A stretch of 64,000 nucleotides of DNA from Gilliamella apicola (GTDB lineage Bacteria; Pseudomonadota; Gammaproteobacteria; Enterobacterales; Orbaceae): contig NZ_CP007445.1 of NCBI RefSeq assembly GCF_000599985.1, positions 1,612,001 through 1,676,000 of the forward strand, written 5' to 3'. Numbering within the stretch: the first letter of the stretch is position 1; each line of letters starts with the position of its first letter. Below the pieces are notes generated by a model. The model was not told the DNA's origin, ran no database searches, and saw nothing but the letters and a program-made list of their open reading frames with translations. This document shows, piece by piece, positions 26,998 through 37,009 of this stretch. A program made the translations under genes and the position numbers.

Positions 26998-27825
26998 TTA
27001 ATTGATATCAGTCATCACACATAAATACTCTAACCATTTTTTTATATCAATTTTTTCGCCATTTTCAAATTCTATTTTAGCCTTAATATTCTCAATCGGA
27101 ACCAAAGCACTTTTCTGTTTTGAAACGCTTTTCATCTGGATGGCTTTGTCATTATTATGAAAAATATAATATTTTTCGATTTCAAATAGTTCTTTATTGT
27201 TATTTATAGTTATAAACACTTTTGTTGGGGGATCAAAGGTAAAAATATACTTTTCATTAAGAGTTAATTGCTTTCGGACATGATCAGCAAATTTAAATAT
27301 CTTATTTAATTCCAGCTTTAACACATCCTTACATAAAGACTTAAAGCTATAACATGTTGCATTAATAGTAATTTTAATCGACGATGTAAGTTCATTGAAT
27401 GCAATTCGTTCAATTTGATGACCATTTGCAACAGATAGATAAAAATTTCCATCCTCTTTTAAGCACAATTGTTTTATATAACCACTAAAATTTTTGTTAT
27501 TATCGGGTAACCTAAAATTTGCAAATATTGCATCACCTTCCCAAATAAGAGCAACACCTTGATTCATCCTATAATCCAAATATTCATAACTTTTCTCATT
27601 ATTTCTAACCGTTTTTGTCACATTAGGTTTAACCAATTTTTTAAGTAACCATTTATCATGATAAATCAGTTTGATAATGAAAATAGATAAACACCCAAAA
27701 ATGATTATCAAAGAGATGAGTTTCAAATAAGAAACAAATTCATACATAAAAGCATTGTTCAAATATGGTATCAAAACCAATACGGAGACCACCAAAAATA
27801 GCTTTATCGTTATTACTTTTTTCAT
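26998..27825 (-). CDS. Hypothetical membrane-anchored protein
   Basis: This 275-residue protein has two N-terminal membrane helices (about residues 6-26 and 33-54) and a soluble beta-rich domain of about 210 residues with YEYLDYRMNQGVALIWEGD and NNKELFEIEKYYIFHNND stretches. The arrangement recalls small membrane proteins with a PH-like domain, but I recognise no family. It stands alone, facing the PTS operon, and has no signal of transfer. Confidence 0.6.
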   Translation of the reverse strand: MKKVITIKLFLVVSVLVLIPYLNNAFMYEFVSYLKLISLIIIFGCLSIFIIKLIYHDKWLLKKLVKPNVTKTVRNNEKSYEYLDYRMNQGVALIWEGDAIFANFRLPDNNKNFSGYIKQLCLKEDGNFYLSVANGHQIERIAFNELTSSIKITINATCYSFKSLCKDVLKLELNKIFKFADHVRKQLTLNEKYIFTFDPPTKVFITINNNKELFEIEKYYIFHNNDKAIQMKSVSKQKSALVPIENIKAKIEFENGEKIDIKKWLEYLCVMTDIN

Positions 27826-28177
27826 TAATTCCTTTCCAAAAAATCCAATTTAAACCAATCACATATTAAATAAATACCATATTACTACTTACTAAGCATT
27901 AGTTTATTCTCAACTGTAATAATAGTTATTTTAAATTAATAAGTTAAATGCATTTTATTACAAACATGCGTCAGTTTGCTAGAATGAAAAGATAAATCTT
28001 CCATAATATTTTTGGTAACAGAGTTTTTTACATTGTTGTAAAACCTTCATTGACAAATAAGTTACAGAATAAAAGTAATGTACAAATTATTGCATATTTT
28101 CTTTAATCTATTATGACAACTCATTAATTGTTAATGTATAAACATTCTTATTATTATCTTTACAACAATGAAATAAC
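27826..28177. other. 350-bp intergenic region
   Basis: AT-rich, without a gene or strong hairpin that I can support. It contains the promoter of the hypothetical gene on its left side. Confidence 0.4.
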
Positions 28178-29416
28178 TTACCTCGTTAAATCTAATAACG
28201 TATCAAGTAAAACATCTGCTCCAGCTTTACACCAAGACGTAGTTATCGATTCGGCTTCATTATGACTTATTCCTTTAATGCAAGGAATAAATATCATTGA
28301 AGTGGGGGCAATTGTACTTAAATGACATGCATCATGCCCTGCGCCCGAAATCATCTCAATTGCAGAATAATTATTTTTAGCTGTCGCATGCTTAACAGAA
28401 TCAATACAGCCTTGATCGAAATGTATAGCTGACATATTCAGTACTTTTTTGATATCAAGTTTTAAATTTAATTTTTTTGCTATATTAGATAATAGAGCGT
28501 ACATTTTTGTTTCAAAACTTTCTAACAAATCTGAATCATAATGCCGTAAATCAATAGTAAAAAAGCAATCTCCAGCAACAACATTACGAGAATTAGGACT
28601 AACCGTTATCATACCAACCGTTAAGCGAATATCTTTACTGTTAGGATTTAAAGCTAATTGATTCAAAGCGGTCACACATTCAGACAATCCTACAACTGCA
28701 TCTTGGCGCATATTGACTGGTGTAGTTCCTGCATGAGCAGCCAAACCAGTCAAATTTACTTCATACCAACGTTGGGCAAATGCACCTTTAACAATACCAA
28801 TAGTTTTGTTTTCGAGTTCCAATATAGGCCCCTGTTCAATATGAGCCTCGATAATAGCTTTAATAGAATAATTTTCTGTATTATCACTCCCCAAATAGCC
28901 TATTTTTTCTAAAGCTTGTTTTACTGTGATTCCATCTTGATCTTTGATTGCATAAGCTTCTTCAAGTTTCAACTTACCCGTAAAAACAGCAGAGCCCATC
29001 ATAGCAGGTGCAAAACGTGAACCTTCTTCATTCGTCCACATGACTAATTCAATTGGATGATTGGTCTCAATATTAAAATCATTCAAAGTTAATAGCACTT
29101 CCAAACCAGCTAATACGCCATAAATGCCATCATAGCGCCCTCCTTTAGGTTGGCTATCACCATGAGAGCCTGTCATAACAACGGGTAAGTCCTTAAGGCC
29201 TTCTCTGCGTATGAAGATGTTTCCGATTGCGTCTATGCGTACTTTGAAGCCAGCAGATTGGCTAATTTGAATTAATAAATCACGTGCTTGTTTATCTACC
29301 ATTGTTAATGTTAAACGAGTCACACCACCATTATCCGTCCTACCTATTTGTGCGAAATCATCTAATAATTTTTCAAGGCGTTTTATATTAATTTGAGGCT
29401 GTATATTATTCATCAT
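28178..29416 (-). CDS. atcC: M20 family amidohydrolase, probable N-carbamoyl-L-cysteine hydrolase
   Basis: This 412-residue zinc enzyme belongs to the hydantoinase/carbamoylase branch of M20. The order is conserved: MTGSHGDSQPKGGRYDG (metal His and Asp), MWTNEEGSRFAP (catalytic Glu pair), EAHIEQGP, LTGLAAHAGTTPVNMRQDA in the lid domain, and SGAGHDACHLS with the last metal His. Such enzymes hydrolyse N-carbamoyl amino acids or allantoate. Its ATG overlaps the end of the ATC hydrolase gene, whose product is N-carbamoyl-cysteine, so it most likely releases L-cysteine. Allantoate amidohydrolase is the alternative. The longer frame to 29455 lies inside the neighbour and is not used. Confidence 0.8.
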   Translation of the reverse strand: MMNNIQPQINIKRLEKLLDDFAQIGRTDNGGVTRLTLTMVDKQARDLLIQISQSAGFKVRIDAIGNIFIRREGLKDLPVVMTGSHGDSQPKGGRYDGIYGVLAGLEVLLTLNDFNIETNHPIELVMWTNEEGSRFAPAMMGSAVFTGKLKLEEAYAIKDQDGITVKQALEKIGYLGSDNTENYSIKAIIEAHIEQGPILELENKTIGIVKGAFAQRWYEVNLTGLAAHAGTTPVNMRQDAVVGLSECVTALNQLALNPNSKDIRLTVGMITVSPNSRNVVAGDCFFTIDLRHYDSDLLESFETKMYALLSNIAKKLNLKLDIKKVLNMSAIHFDQGCIDSVKHATAKNNYSAIEMISGAGHDACHLSTIAPTSMIFIPCIKGISHNEAESITTSWCKAGADVLLDTLLDLTR

Positions 29417-29891
29417 TTTTAACTCGCAGACAGTAACGAAAATCACAAATACCATCGCCCATCATAATTGTATGAGGACGGTCTAAATTAACTTGTGGTG
29501 CATAACCTTCTATGAATTTACTATCCCGATTACACGATAATAGAAAACCGATTTCAGCTAATCCCATTTCTTTATACATTTCAGCATATTTACAGCGATG
29601 AACATTATAGTCATACTTTTCATGGCTATTCTCAACAACAGTGATTGTTAATGCATCATCTTGTTCCCAAAGATGTTGTAATGCTACAAAACTCTCAACA
29701 CTGGTACCATTTGGTTCTTTAGCAGCAAACTCTTTTCCTGCCTCAATAGCTGCTTTTGCAACAGCCTCTTCAATAACAGCTTTGGCTGCCTCTTTTCCGT
29801 AATTTCTTATTAATATTTCATAGATCGGCTTGATTATTTCAGCTTCGATTTTACGACGATGTAAAATACCTATTTCGGGAAATTCTTGCAT
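29406..29891 (-). CDS. atcB: L-2-amino-thiazoline-4-carboxylate (ATC) hydrolase
   Basis: The 161-residue protein matches the ATC hydrolase family (PF14196): an N-terminal helical region rich in Ala and Glu (GKEAAKAVIEEAVAKAAIEA), HRCKYAEMYKEMG, SCNRDSKFIEGY and the terminal GDGICDFRYCLRVK. The enzyme opens the thiazoline ring of L-ATC to give N-carbamoyl-L-cysteine. GAGG lies 8 nt before ATG 29891; a GTG at 29894 is also possible. It lies between the transporter gene and the M20 enzyme, overlapping the latter by about 11 nt, which implies co-translation. Confidence 0.8.
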   Translation of the reverse strand: MQEFPEIGILHRRKIEAEIIKPIYEILIRNYGKEAAKAVIEEAVAKAAIEAGKEFAAKEPNGTSVESFVALQHLWEQDDALTITVVENSHEKYDYNVHRCKYAEMYKEMGLAEIGFLLSCNRDSKFIEGYAPQVNLDRPHTIMMGDGICDFRYCLRVKNDE

Positions 29892-29946
29892 CACTTATAC
29901 CTCATTTACTCATATTTAACTATTGATCCTATTAATGTGTATTAAA

Positions 29947-32328
29947 TTAATGTTCACTTTGGTTTAAAAATTGTTGTAGACGTTTATCATCACAATTTTT
30001 TAAAATATCAGGACTATCATCATGGATGATCTGACCTTTTTCCATAAAGATGATACGATTTGAAACTTTAAATGCAAAAGACATTTCATGAGTGACAATT
30101 AACATAGTCATACCTTCAGTTGCTAACTGTGCAATTACAAGCAAGACTTCATTAACTAGTTCAGGATCCAGAGCTGAAGTAGGCTCATCGAATAGCATAA
30201 TGCTTGGTTCCATAACAAGTGCTCGAGCTATCGCAACTCTTTGCTGTTGCCCTCCAGATAATTGATGCGGGTATTTATTGGCATGTTCTAGCATTCCAAC
30301 TTTATCTAATAAAGCTAATGCCAATTGTTTACTGTTTTCTAGATCTTTATCATGATATTGCGGTGCTAAAAGTAAATTTTCTAAGACAGTTTTGTGAGGA
30401 AATAAATTATAGTTTTGAAAGACCATTCCAAGGTGAACAATACGGTTGTAAAATTGTTTATCATGTAATTTTCGTCCTTCAATAAAAGGAATTCCTTCGA
30501 ATTTAATTGTTCCTTCATCCAAATTTGATAATCCGTTTATGGTTCGTATAAGAGTTGTTTTGCCGGAGCCTGATGGTCCTATTATTGAAATAACATCACC
30601 CCAATTAACATTTAAATTTATATTGTTTAATACTTTTGTATGTCCATAATTTTTATTCAAATGTTGCAACTCTAACACATACTTGCTTGTTTTATTAGTT
30701 GATAAAGAATCGCTCTCTTTTTTGGAAACGGAATCAAGGGTAATAAATTGAATTTTTTCGTTGTTAGCCCTTTTTGTGACGTCTAAATAAACCTCAAAGC
30801 GTTTAATTAACCAAGTCACTATTGTCACGATTGCAACGTAATAAATAGCAACAACCGTTAATGTTTCAATTACCAAAAAATTACGCGTATAAAGCTGTTG
30901 GCCAACTAATAGAATTTCTGTTAAAGAAATAACTGACACTAATGATGTTAATTTTATGATTGTGACTAATTGATTAGTCAATGGCGGAAGTGCTATTCTC
31001 AGTGCTTGAGGAAAAACAATTTTAGTTTGAATCGCCCAATATCTTAATCCTAAAGCTCTGCCTGCATCTATTTGGTCATTTGAGACAGCTTGTAATGCAC
31101 CTCGATGAATTTCAGCCATATAAGCACTTTCACTAAGAATTAAAGCAATAAGCCCTGCCCAAAATGGATTAGATAGAATGACACTACTTGCCTCCCAAAA
31201 TCTTGGTAAGCTATAAATATAAATTAATAAAACGAGTAATGGCAAACTTCTAAATAACCAGATATACAATGATGTAACCTTGATTAAAATAAACTGTTTT
31301 GAACGATTACCTAATGCCAATAGCAAACCAAAAAGTAGCGCACTTATCCAAGCCAAACAACTTAAAGAGATAACTGTAAAACTGGCTTTTACAAAATTTG
31401 GATTGATTAATTCGTTAAAGAAATAATTCCAATTAAAGCCTTTTTGTTCAATCTTATTGTTGTTTTTTAGATTGCCATCTAGATCTGTTGCGATATAGTC
31501 TAAATTGTCATTCAATAAAGTTTGACTAGGGTAAGCTAGATTATATTTTTTAAGCAAAGCATCATACTGTCCCGATTGTTTTGCCATTTTAATAAGATCA
31601 ACTAAATTTTGTTTAAACACCATATCATTTTTACGTACTGCTAAACCAATCAGAACTGGATTTAGCATGTTTTTACTGGTAATTTTCAATGTATTGTTTA
31701 GCTGATTTATAACCATATTAGCTACAGCTGCATCTTCATATTGAACATCAACACCATGTGAAAGCAGCGCTTGTGAGGCTTCGGGAGCACTTGGATACTC
31801 CTTCACAATAATTGGGTTCAAATTGTTTGATTTGCAATAAGTCTGACTAACCTGATTCATGGTTTCAATCCATGCAGCCCCTTTCATAGAAGAGACACTT
31901 TTACCACATAAATCTTTTAAAGTTTGCGGGTTAAAATTATCATTTTGTCGAACAAGCAAAACGCCACCAGTTTGTAAATAAGGAATAAAATCAACCTGTT
32001 TAGCACGCGTTGCATTTACATATAGTGCACTTGCAACAACATCATAATGCCCTGATTCAAGTCCAATAATGATATTTTCAATTCGGGTATCATTAAAATA
32101 AGCTGTTTTATTGGCTTTTTCGGCCAACAACCGCATAAAATCGGGATCAAAACCTTCAGCTTGATTGTTTTCTAAATAAGCAAAAGGTGCATAAGTCAAA
32201 TCAATGCCTACTTTTAATGTCTCAGATTTTTCATCGATGACAGCTATAGTTAAAGGACTTATAAAGATAAAAATAAAGCCAATGATAATTCTTAGAATTT
32301 TTTCATTAGATAATAGGAAAGAGGACAT
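29947..32328 (-). CDS. Amino-acid-type ABC importer with binding protein, permease and ATPase fused
   Basis: One 793-residue chain holds a complete polar amino-acid transporter. Residues about 1-30 are a signal or anchor, 35-265 a periplasmic binding domain (LKVGIDLTYAPFAYLENNQAEGFD), 300-520 a His/Glu/Gln-type permease domain with the EAA loop (AGRALGLRYWAIQTKIVFPQ), and 545-793 the ATPase: Walker A GPSGSGKTT at about 584, signature LSGGQQQRVAIARAL, Walker B IMLFDEPTSALD and H-loop VTHEMSF. Permease-binding-protein fusions are known, but having all three parts in one protein is unusual. The start is ATG 32328, with GGAAAAGTT before it; TTG 32355 is unlikely. With the ATC enzymes downstream, import of ATC, a related thiazoline or cystine is likely. 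Confidence 0.9.
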   Translation of the reverse strand: MSSFLLSNEKILRIIIGFIFIFISPLTIAVIDEKSETLKVGIDLTYAPFAYLENNQAEGFDPDFMRLLAEKANKTAYFNDTRIENIIIGLESGHYDVVASALYVNATRAKQVDFIPYLQTGGVLLVRQNDNFNPQTLKDLCGKSVSSMKGAAWIETMNQVSQTYCKSNNLNPIIVKEYPSAPEASQALLSHGVDVQYEDAAVANMVINQLNNTLKITSKNMLNPVLIGLAVRKNDMVFKQNLVDLIKMAKQSGQYDALLKKYNLAYPSQTLLNDNLDYIATDLDGNLKNNNKIEQKGFNWNYFFNELINPNFVKASFTVISLSCLAWISALLFGLLLALGNRSKQFILIKVTSLYIWLFRSLPLLVLLIYIYSLPRFWEASSVILSNPFWAGLIALILSESAYMAEIHRGALQAVSNDQIDAGRALGLRYWAIQTKIVFPQALRIALPPLTNQLVTIIKLTSLVSVISLTEILLVGQQLYTRNFLVIETLTVVAIYYVAIVTIVTWLIKRFEVYLDVTKRANNEKIQFITLDSVSKKESDSLSTNKTSKYVLELQHLNKNYGHTKVLNNINLNVNWGDVISIIGPSGSGKTTLIRTINGLSNLDEGTIKFEGIPFIEGRKLHDKQFYNRIVHLGMVFQNYNLFPHKTVLENLLLAPQYHDKDLENSKQLALALLDKVGMLEHANKYPHQLSGGQQQRVAIARALVMEPSIMLFDEPTSALDPELVNEVLLVIAQLATEGMTMLIVTHEMSFAFKVSNRIIFMEKGQIIHDDSPDILKNCDDKRLQQFLNQSEH

Positions 32329-32849
32329 AACTTTTCCATCCTTGTCTGGTTTCAATACAAAAATAGATTACATTGATATTGTTTGGATGAATTTGATTAT
32401 AATTAGATAGAAATATTTAAATAATAATAAATAGTTATATTGTTATATCATTTAAGTATATAGACCAAATAAGTGATTAGTTTGCGATAATTTGAGTGAT
32501 GCGATGTGGTCGGACTTGAAAATGGATTATTAAAACCTTTTTGAAAAAAGCATTTCTTTTTCTTAATTAAAGAAATAGTCCCTAATATAGTCCCAAAACA
32601 ATAAATGACCACTAAATTAGGTATTTTAATCTTGCCAAATTGAAAGGTTAAAAAATTGATTTTAGAATTTTGGACGGTGTTAAAATTTATCTAGATGAGT
32701 AGTTACCGTTAATTATGTTTTAGATTTTATCCACCACCCATAAAAATAAAATTTTATAAAAAATGTTCATGGTATTAACTTACTTCATTTATAATCATAT
32801 TAGAATTATTAATCATAAAAATGCCTAATAAATGAAAAATGAGGTTAAC
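32329..32849. other. 520-bp divergent promoter region
   Basis: It lies between the transporter and the DUF6710 gene, which diverge. AT-rich; no palindrome or known operator was recognised. Confidence 0.4.
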
Positions 32850-33545
32850 ATGAGTATCTATTTTTCTAAAAGAAAGAATATTACTTCTTTGAAAAATAAT
32901 CAATTTATTAATCTTATGGAGTGGGCGAATAAGATTGCGAATCAAAACTCATCTTGTTTTTCTAAGAATGAAGCCTTGTATGATTTGATAAAAATAGTGA
33001 TGAAACCAATACAAGCAGAACACATTAGAAATGCTTATTTAAAGCAAAAACATCATGCCATAAAAGGAATTGGTTTATACCAGGATTTCCTTTGTTCACA
33101 TAGTATAGTATACGAAATCTTGGCTAATTCTACACAACATTCGAATTCAACAAGTCACCACTCACTCAAACTAGCCTCTGATATTATTTTACCTACTGCT
33201 TGGCATCCTACTAGCTTAGTTTGTAATCTAGGTTCAATAGGAAAGAAAAATCGCAAATGTGGAGAATTTAAACAAGATATTAATCATGATGTAACGCTTG
33301 TATTGCCAATGAAAATTGGTTTTGTAAACGGAGGAAACCACTCTATTATTCAAGGAATACTTTCTGGTAATGGAGAAATATATCCACAGACAGTAATAGA
33401 CCTCTCAAACAAATTAAATGAGATCTATTTCAATGGAACACAATGGATTCACACAGCTTCCGAGCAAGTTATCGGAGAACCTCGATATTCTGAATTTGGT
33501 TGGATATGGGAAATATCAAAATTATTAACAAATAACATTGAGTAA
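32850..33545 (+). CDS. DUF6710 family protein
   Basis: The 231-residue protein, starting at ATG 32850 after GAGG, has the DUF6710-type core: KLASDIILPTAWHPTSL, NHDVTLVLPMKIGFVNGGNHSIIQGILSGNGE and a C-terminal GEPRYSEFGWIWEISKLL. The GGNHS motif is strictly conserved in members I remember; the biochemical function is unknown. No signal peptide or membrane helix. It may belong to the genomic-island contents next to the tRNA gene. Confidence 0.7.
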   Translation: MSIYFSKRKNITSLKNNQFINLMEWANKIANQNSSCFSKNEALYDLIKIVMKPIQAEHIRNAYLKQKHHAIKGIGLYQDFLCSHSIVYEILANSTQHSNSTSHHSLKLASDIILPTAWHPTSLVCNLGSIGKKNRKCGEFKQDINHDVTLVLPMKIGFVNGGNHSIIQGILSGNGEIYPQTVIDLSNKLNEIYFNGTQWIHTASEQVIGEPRYSEFGWIWEISKLLTNNIE

Positions 33546-33599
33546 ATCCCGAATTAAGGTAACCTCATAATAAAAAATGATATTTAACTTTGTTCTTCA

Positions 33600-34620
33600 G
33601 ATCTTGGTAGCCAAACTTTGCTTATATCTATTTCTGAATTTGTTCTCATCCCAGAATTAGTACATTTTTTAAAATAAGTCTTCTAGTTTTCATTTTTAGC
33701 TCAATTTAATGATGTGCCAAAGCTGTTTAATGAAAGTGGATTATTTAGGATCAGCTAACTCATTAACTAGTAGCATCACAATTGAGGATAACTCTTGCTT
33801 TATTTTGCTAACCGAATTTAAATCTTGTTCTTTTCAGGGATAACCTCGCCAAAGTGAAATATTACCCTCCGCCGTGATATACCGCCATTTCATTCGTTAA
33901 ATCTCATAGCTTCGTTCTTGATTACTAACACTACTGCTGGAATCTTACAGGAATAGGGCTGTTTGTGTTTGGGGTTAATTGTGACTTCATCAACTACAGT
34001 AATTGCTTTTAATCGTGCATCGCTGCCTATAATAACGCGGTTGGTCTGGTAATATAATAAGAGAATATAAAGCACACAAAGTAGCTATAGATAAAAAATA
34101 ATAAACATTATTAATCTGCTTCGCTATCAATTGTATATTGTTCATCATCAGGAGTCGTACAGAGGTAATACTCTCTATGTCCATCGTTGCCATTACGAAC
34201 GCTAACATAAACATAGCCGCACCAATTGAAATCATAGCAAAACCACCCCAAATAGATAGTTCTAAAATTATCCTTTTTCTTGATTGTTCCCTAAGACTTT
34301 TTTCTTCTTCCTTGACCTTTTCCGTACTCTATTCATTCGTCATAGTGCCAATGTCTACCTGTTCAACAATATTATTAGAAAATACTTAGACTTCTTGCTT
34401 GAACGCTTGCTTAATCGATGATGGTATCAATCCTTTTCGCATAATTCATCAGCCCAATGTAATAGCCAACGCGCATCAATTTTGATTAAGTTGTTTTCGT
34501 CATTATTCTCGGAATTCAATTGTTTTTGAGTCACAACAAGCGAATTAGATTGGATTGCGCCACCATTAACATCGACGAACATAGTACTTTTTAAAGCAAA
34601 ATTCTATGAACTCCAACTGG
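33600..34620 (-). pseudogene. Decayed coding remnants of unrecognised genes
   Basis: Several minus-strand pieces read as protein but are broken by stops and frameshifts: a membrane-anchor segment (REQSRKRIILELSIWGGF, then AMISIGAAMFMLAFV, 34340-34180), its shifted continuation (REYYLCTTPDDEQYTIDSEAD), a piece ending MRFNE near 33890, and one ending DARWLLHWADELCEKD near 34430. I cannot name the genes. Overlapping plus-strand frames are shadows. The stretch is a graveyard beside tRNA-Leu. Confidence 0.45.
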
Positions 34621-34837
34621 AGTGCATTTGCACATAACAATGTTAATGGTAGGTTTTTTCTTGCTATAATAATTTTAGGTATATGTTATTTGGATATATT
34701 GCATTCATATAGATAAAAATATACCTAAAAATTTGTGTTATTAATTTCTTTTACTGACGCGTAATGAATAATAAGATAGGTTTAATCCTTATTGGATTCA
34801 ATGTATTTTAAAGAATGTCACTGTTGATTGACTTTAT

Positions 34838-34924
34838 TGGTGCCAGTGGTCGGACTCGAACCGACACGCTTTTAAGGGCGGCGGATTTTGAATCCGCTGC
34901 GTCTACCAATTTCGCCACACTGGC
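34838..34924 (-). tRNA. tRNA-Leu (anticodon CAA)
   Basis: The minus strand folds into a cloverleaf with acceptor GCCAGTG/CACTGGC, a D-arm with GGTAGACGC, an anticodon stem GCGGA/TCCGC around loop TTCAAAA, a long variable arm (class II) and a T-arm GTCGGTTCGAGTCCGAC. The CCA tail is encoded. It resembles leuX of enteric bacteria, a known island attachment target. Confidence 0.97.
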
Positions 34925-34925
34925 A

Positions 34926-35290
34926 TTAGAAGTGTAAATAAGTAAACGTGGGCATTATACTAAGCTTTGTGATATCTGCAACAATTATTATCATAAAGCG
35001 CTTTGTTTGCCTAAAAATCCAGCTATTGTCAGCGTTTATATCCTTAAGGTTTAATATGATAGATTTGTCTCTATAACCGATATCTATTTAGCAATATTTT
35101 GAATAACAGATTTTGTATATTTAATTACGCCAAATAAATTATCTTCAGCAGGATTCTATAATTCAATCGAAAGTTGCTCTAGGTTAATAATAATGTGACG
35201 AAATTCAAAAAATTAAATCTTAATTCCCTAAAAAAGATTATCAGCGATATATGATTACTCAATCTGTTAATCAAAAAGGAGAATCATCCT
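34926..35290. other. 365-bp spacer between tRNA-Leu and the broken esterase
   Basis: No gene or direct repeat of the tRNA 3' end was recognised by eye. AT-rich. Confidence 0.4.
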
Positions 35291-36218
35291 ATGAAATACA
35301 ACCTTTTTTCGTTTTTTGAAAAATCCCTTTTTAGTAAGCATTTTATATGTTACTAATTGTTTTTCATCACAGGGTATTGTTGATTCTAGTAAAACGATAA
35401 AAAGTCAAATATTAGGTAATGATGTCCATTATACGGTATATTTGCCTCCAGATTATCATAGTTCTAATAGAACTTACCCTATTTTTTATTTTTTGCATGG
35501 TGGCGCGGATGGTATTCATACCGAACCTTATACTCAGGGTAATTTACAAGCTCATTTGGATAATTTAATCAATTCCGGAAAGATAACACCCATGATTGTT
35601 GTCACACCTGATACTACTAGAAATGGGTCTTTTGAAAATAATACCTATTATATGAATGATGCGGATGGCTAGTATCTTTATTAGGATATGTTTATCAAAG
35701 AATTCATGCCTCAAATTGAAAAAAGCTACAGAGTAAATAATTTACCCAAATTTAGAGCCATTGGTGGGCTTTCAATGGGCGAATTTGGCGCTCTTTATTA
35801 TAGTTTACAATATCCCGGCCTTTTTAAGGCTACGGTGGCCTTAAGCGGAGCGTTTAGAACCAAAGAAGATATAATTTCAATGAATATGAATAAATATAAT
35901 CGACGCTATGGCAAAGCATTCGGTTTAAACCTTGTAGGCGAAAGCAGAGTAAATAATAAATTTTATGATAAATATGATATTTTAAATACTACATCGAATA
36001 AATTGGAGTCTGAGAGCTATTTTTATCTTGATTGCGGTTCTAAAGATGATTTTCTTATTGGTAATACACTATTAAGTATGAATTTCAAGAAAAACAATAT
36101 TAACTATACCTTTATTGCTCGCAATGGTGGTCATGATTGGTCATATTGGACTTCTGGATTTGATGATATGCTGATCTTTGTTAGTCAAAGACTGCAAGAT
36201 TTTAGATTTATTGATTAA
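35291..36218 (+). pseudogene. Enterochelin-esterase-like alpha/beta hydrolase, broken
   Basis: This esterase D/IroE-type gene starts at ATG 35291 after AAAGGAG, but a T-tract near 35312 shifts the frame at the signal-peptide stage. The next frame (35316-35672) encodes YTVYLPPDYHSSNRTYPIFY and LHGG and ends at TAG. Twelve bases on there is a second TAG in the same frame, then MFIKEFMPQIEKSYRV, the nucleophile elbow IGGLSMGEFGAL and the catalytic His in GGHDWSYW. Both TAGs are one base from TGG. Without the three lesions the protein would be about 300 residues and secreted. Confidence 0.85.
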
Positions 36219-36264
36219 AATTTGTTTTAATTTCAATTAAATTTTTAGTTTATATGAGTTTATT

Positions 36265-36290
36265 AAATAAGCAGATAACTCTGCTTATTT
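36265..36290. terminator. Bidirectional-looking hairpin after the broken esterase gene
   Basis: AAATAAGCAGA and TCTGCTTATTT form an 11-bp stem with a 4-nt loop, placed between the plus-strand pseudogene and the convergent zinc-ribbon gene. Confidence 0.75.
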
Positions 36291-36350
36291 AGCTAATATT
36301 CTTATATTTAATCTAATAACAATTTTCTAAGTTAAAAAATAAATACTTTT

Positions 36351-36593
36351 TTACCACTTTCGTTTCCAAGCAGGTAATTTTTTTAGTATTACATATGCAG
36401 TGTGTTTAGCTATTGAATAATCGATATGATGATTATTAGCATAACGCAGAGCAACTTCTTGCCATTTCTCATCAAACGTTTTCATTGTGCCATCATTATG
36501 AGCGCAATGTTTACAGTAATTTTTAGACATGTCATGCAAAGGATAATCACCAAGTGAAGTCATTGGCATGCCACATGCAATACACATTTTCAT
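36351..36593 (-). CDS. Small zinc-ribbon protein
   Basis: The 80-residue protein has the pattern C-x2-C-G-M-P-M (residues 4-10) and Y-C-K-H-C (about 26-30), fitting the putative zinc-ribbon domain PF12674, followed by a helical tail with TFDEKWQEVALRY. The function is unknown, perhaps DNA or protein binding. It is 129 bp downstream of the DUF1289 gene in the same orientation. Confidence 0.8.
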   Translation of the reverse strand: MKMCIACGMPMTSLGDYPLHDMSKNYCKHCAHNDGTMKTFDEKWQEVALRYANNHHIDYSIAKHTAYVILKKLPAWKRKW

Positions 36594-36722
36594 AGCTGAG
36601 ATCTCGATTTAATTAACAATGATGACTCATTATTTGCAATAATTGCTGGTTTGAAAAATGCTACTCCGAGTTGTTATAGATTACAAGTTATCCCGTTGTA
36701 AAATAGATAACAAGGTCAGGAT

Positions 36723-36974
36723 TTAAAAATTGAGTTCATTTTGCAAGATTGTATCTTGGATCTTTTGTTGTTGCTGTTGCAATAATAGATAACGACGTCT
36801 TAACTCCCTTTGTTTACATAAGCGAAGCACTTCTTGCTTTTGACTATCGGAAAAACTTAACCAATTAAATCGTTCTGTCCTAGAACGAAAGCATTTAATA
36901 CAATAACCTTGTTTATCGGTTTCACAAACGCGTTTACAAGGAGAAGGTATTTCAAAAAATTCAAGTTGATACAA
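36723..36974 (-). CDS. DUF1289 family protein
   Basis: The 83-residue protein carries the four-cysteine pattern PCKRVCETDKQGYCIKCFRS, then ERFNWLSFSD, typical of DUF1289 (YdhL-like), probably metal or Fe-S binding. A Gln-rich tail (residues 64-71) is unusual. The start appears to be TTG 36974 because AGGAAATAG lies upstream and no ATG is available; it is only 35 bp from hemA, so it is probably the second gene of that operon. Confidence 0.78.
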   Translation of the reverse strand: MYQLEFFEIPSPCKRVCETDKQGYCIKCFRSRTERFNWLSFSDSQKQEVLRLCKQRELRRRYLLLQQQQQKIQDTILQNELNF

Positions 36975-37009
36975 ATATTTCTATTTCCTGTTTACATATC
37001 AAAAATTTA

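Noticed and set aside
34138..34389. 83-codon plus-strand frame opposite the decayed membrane segment
   Set aside because: It mirrors the minus-strand hydrophobic remnant; the minus-strand reading has more natural protein features.
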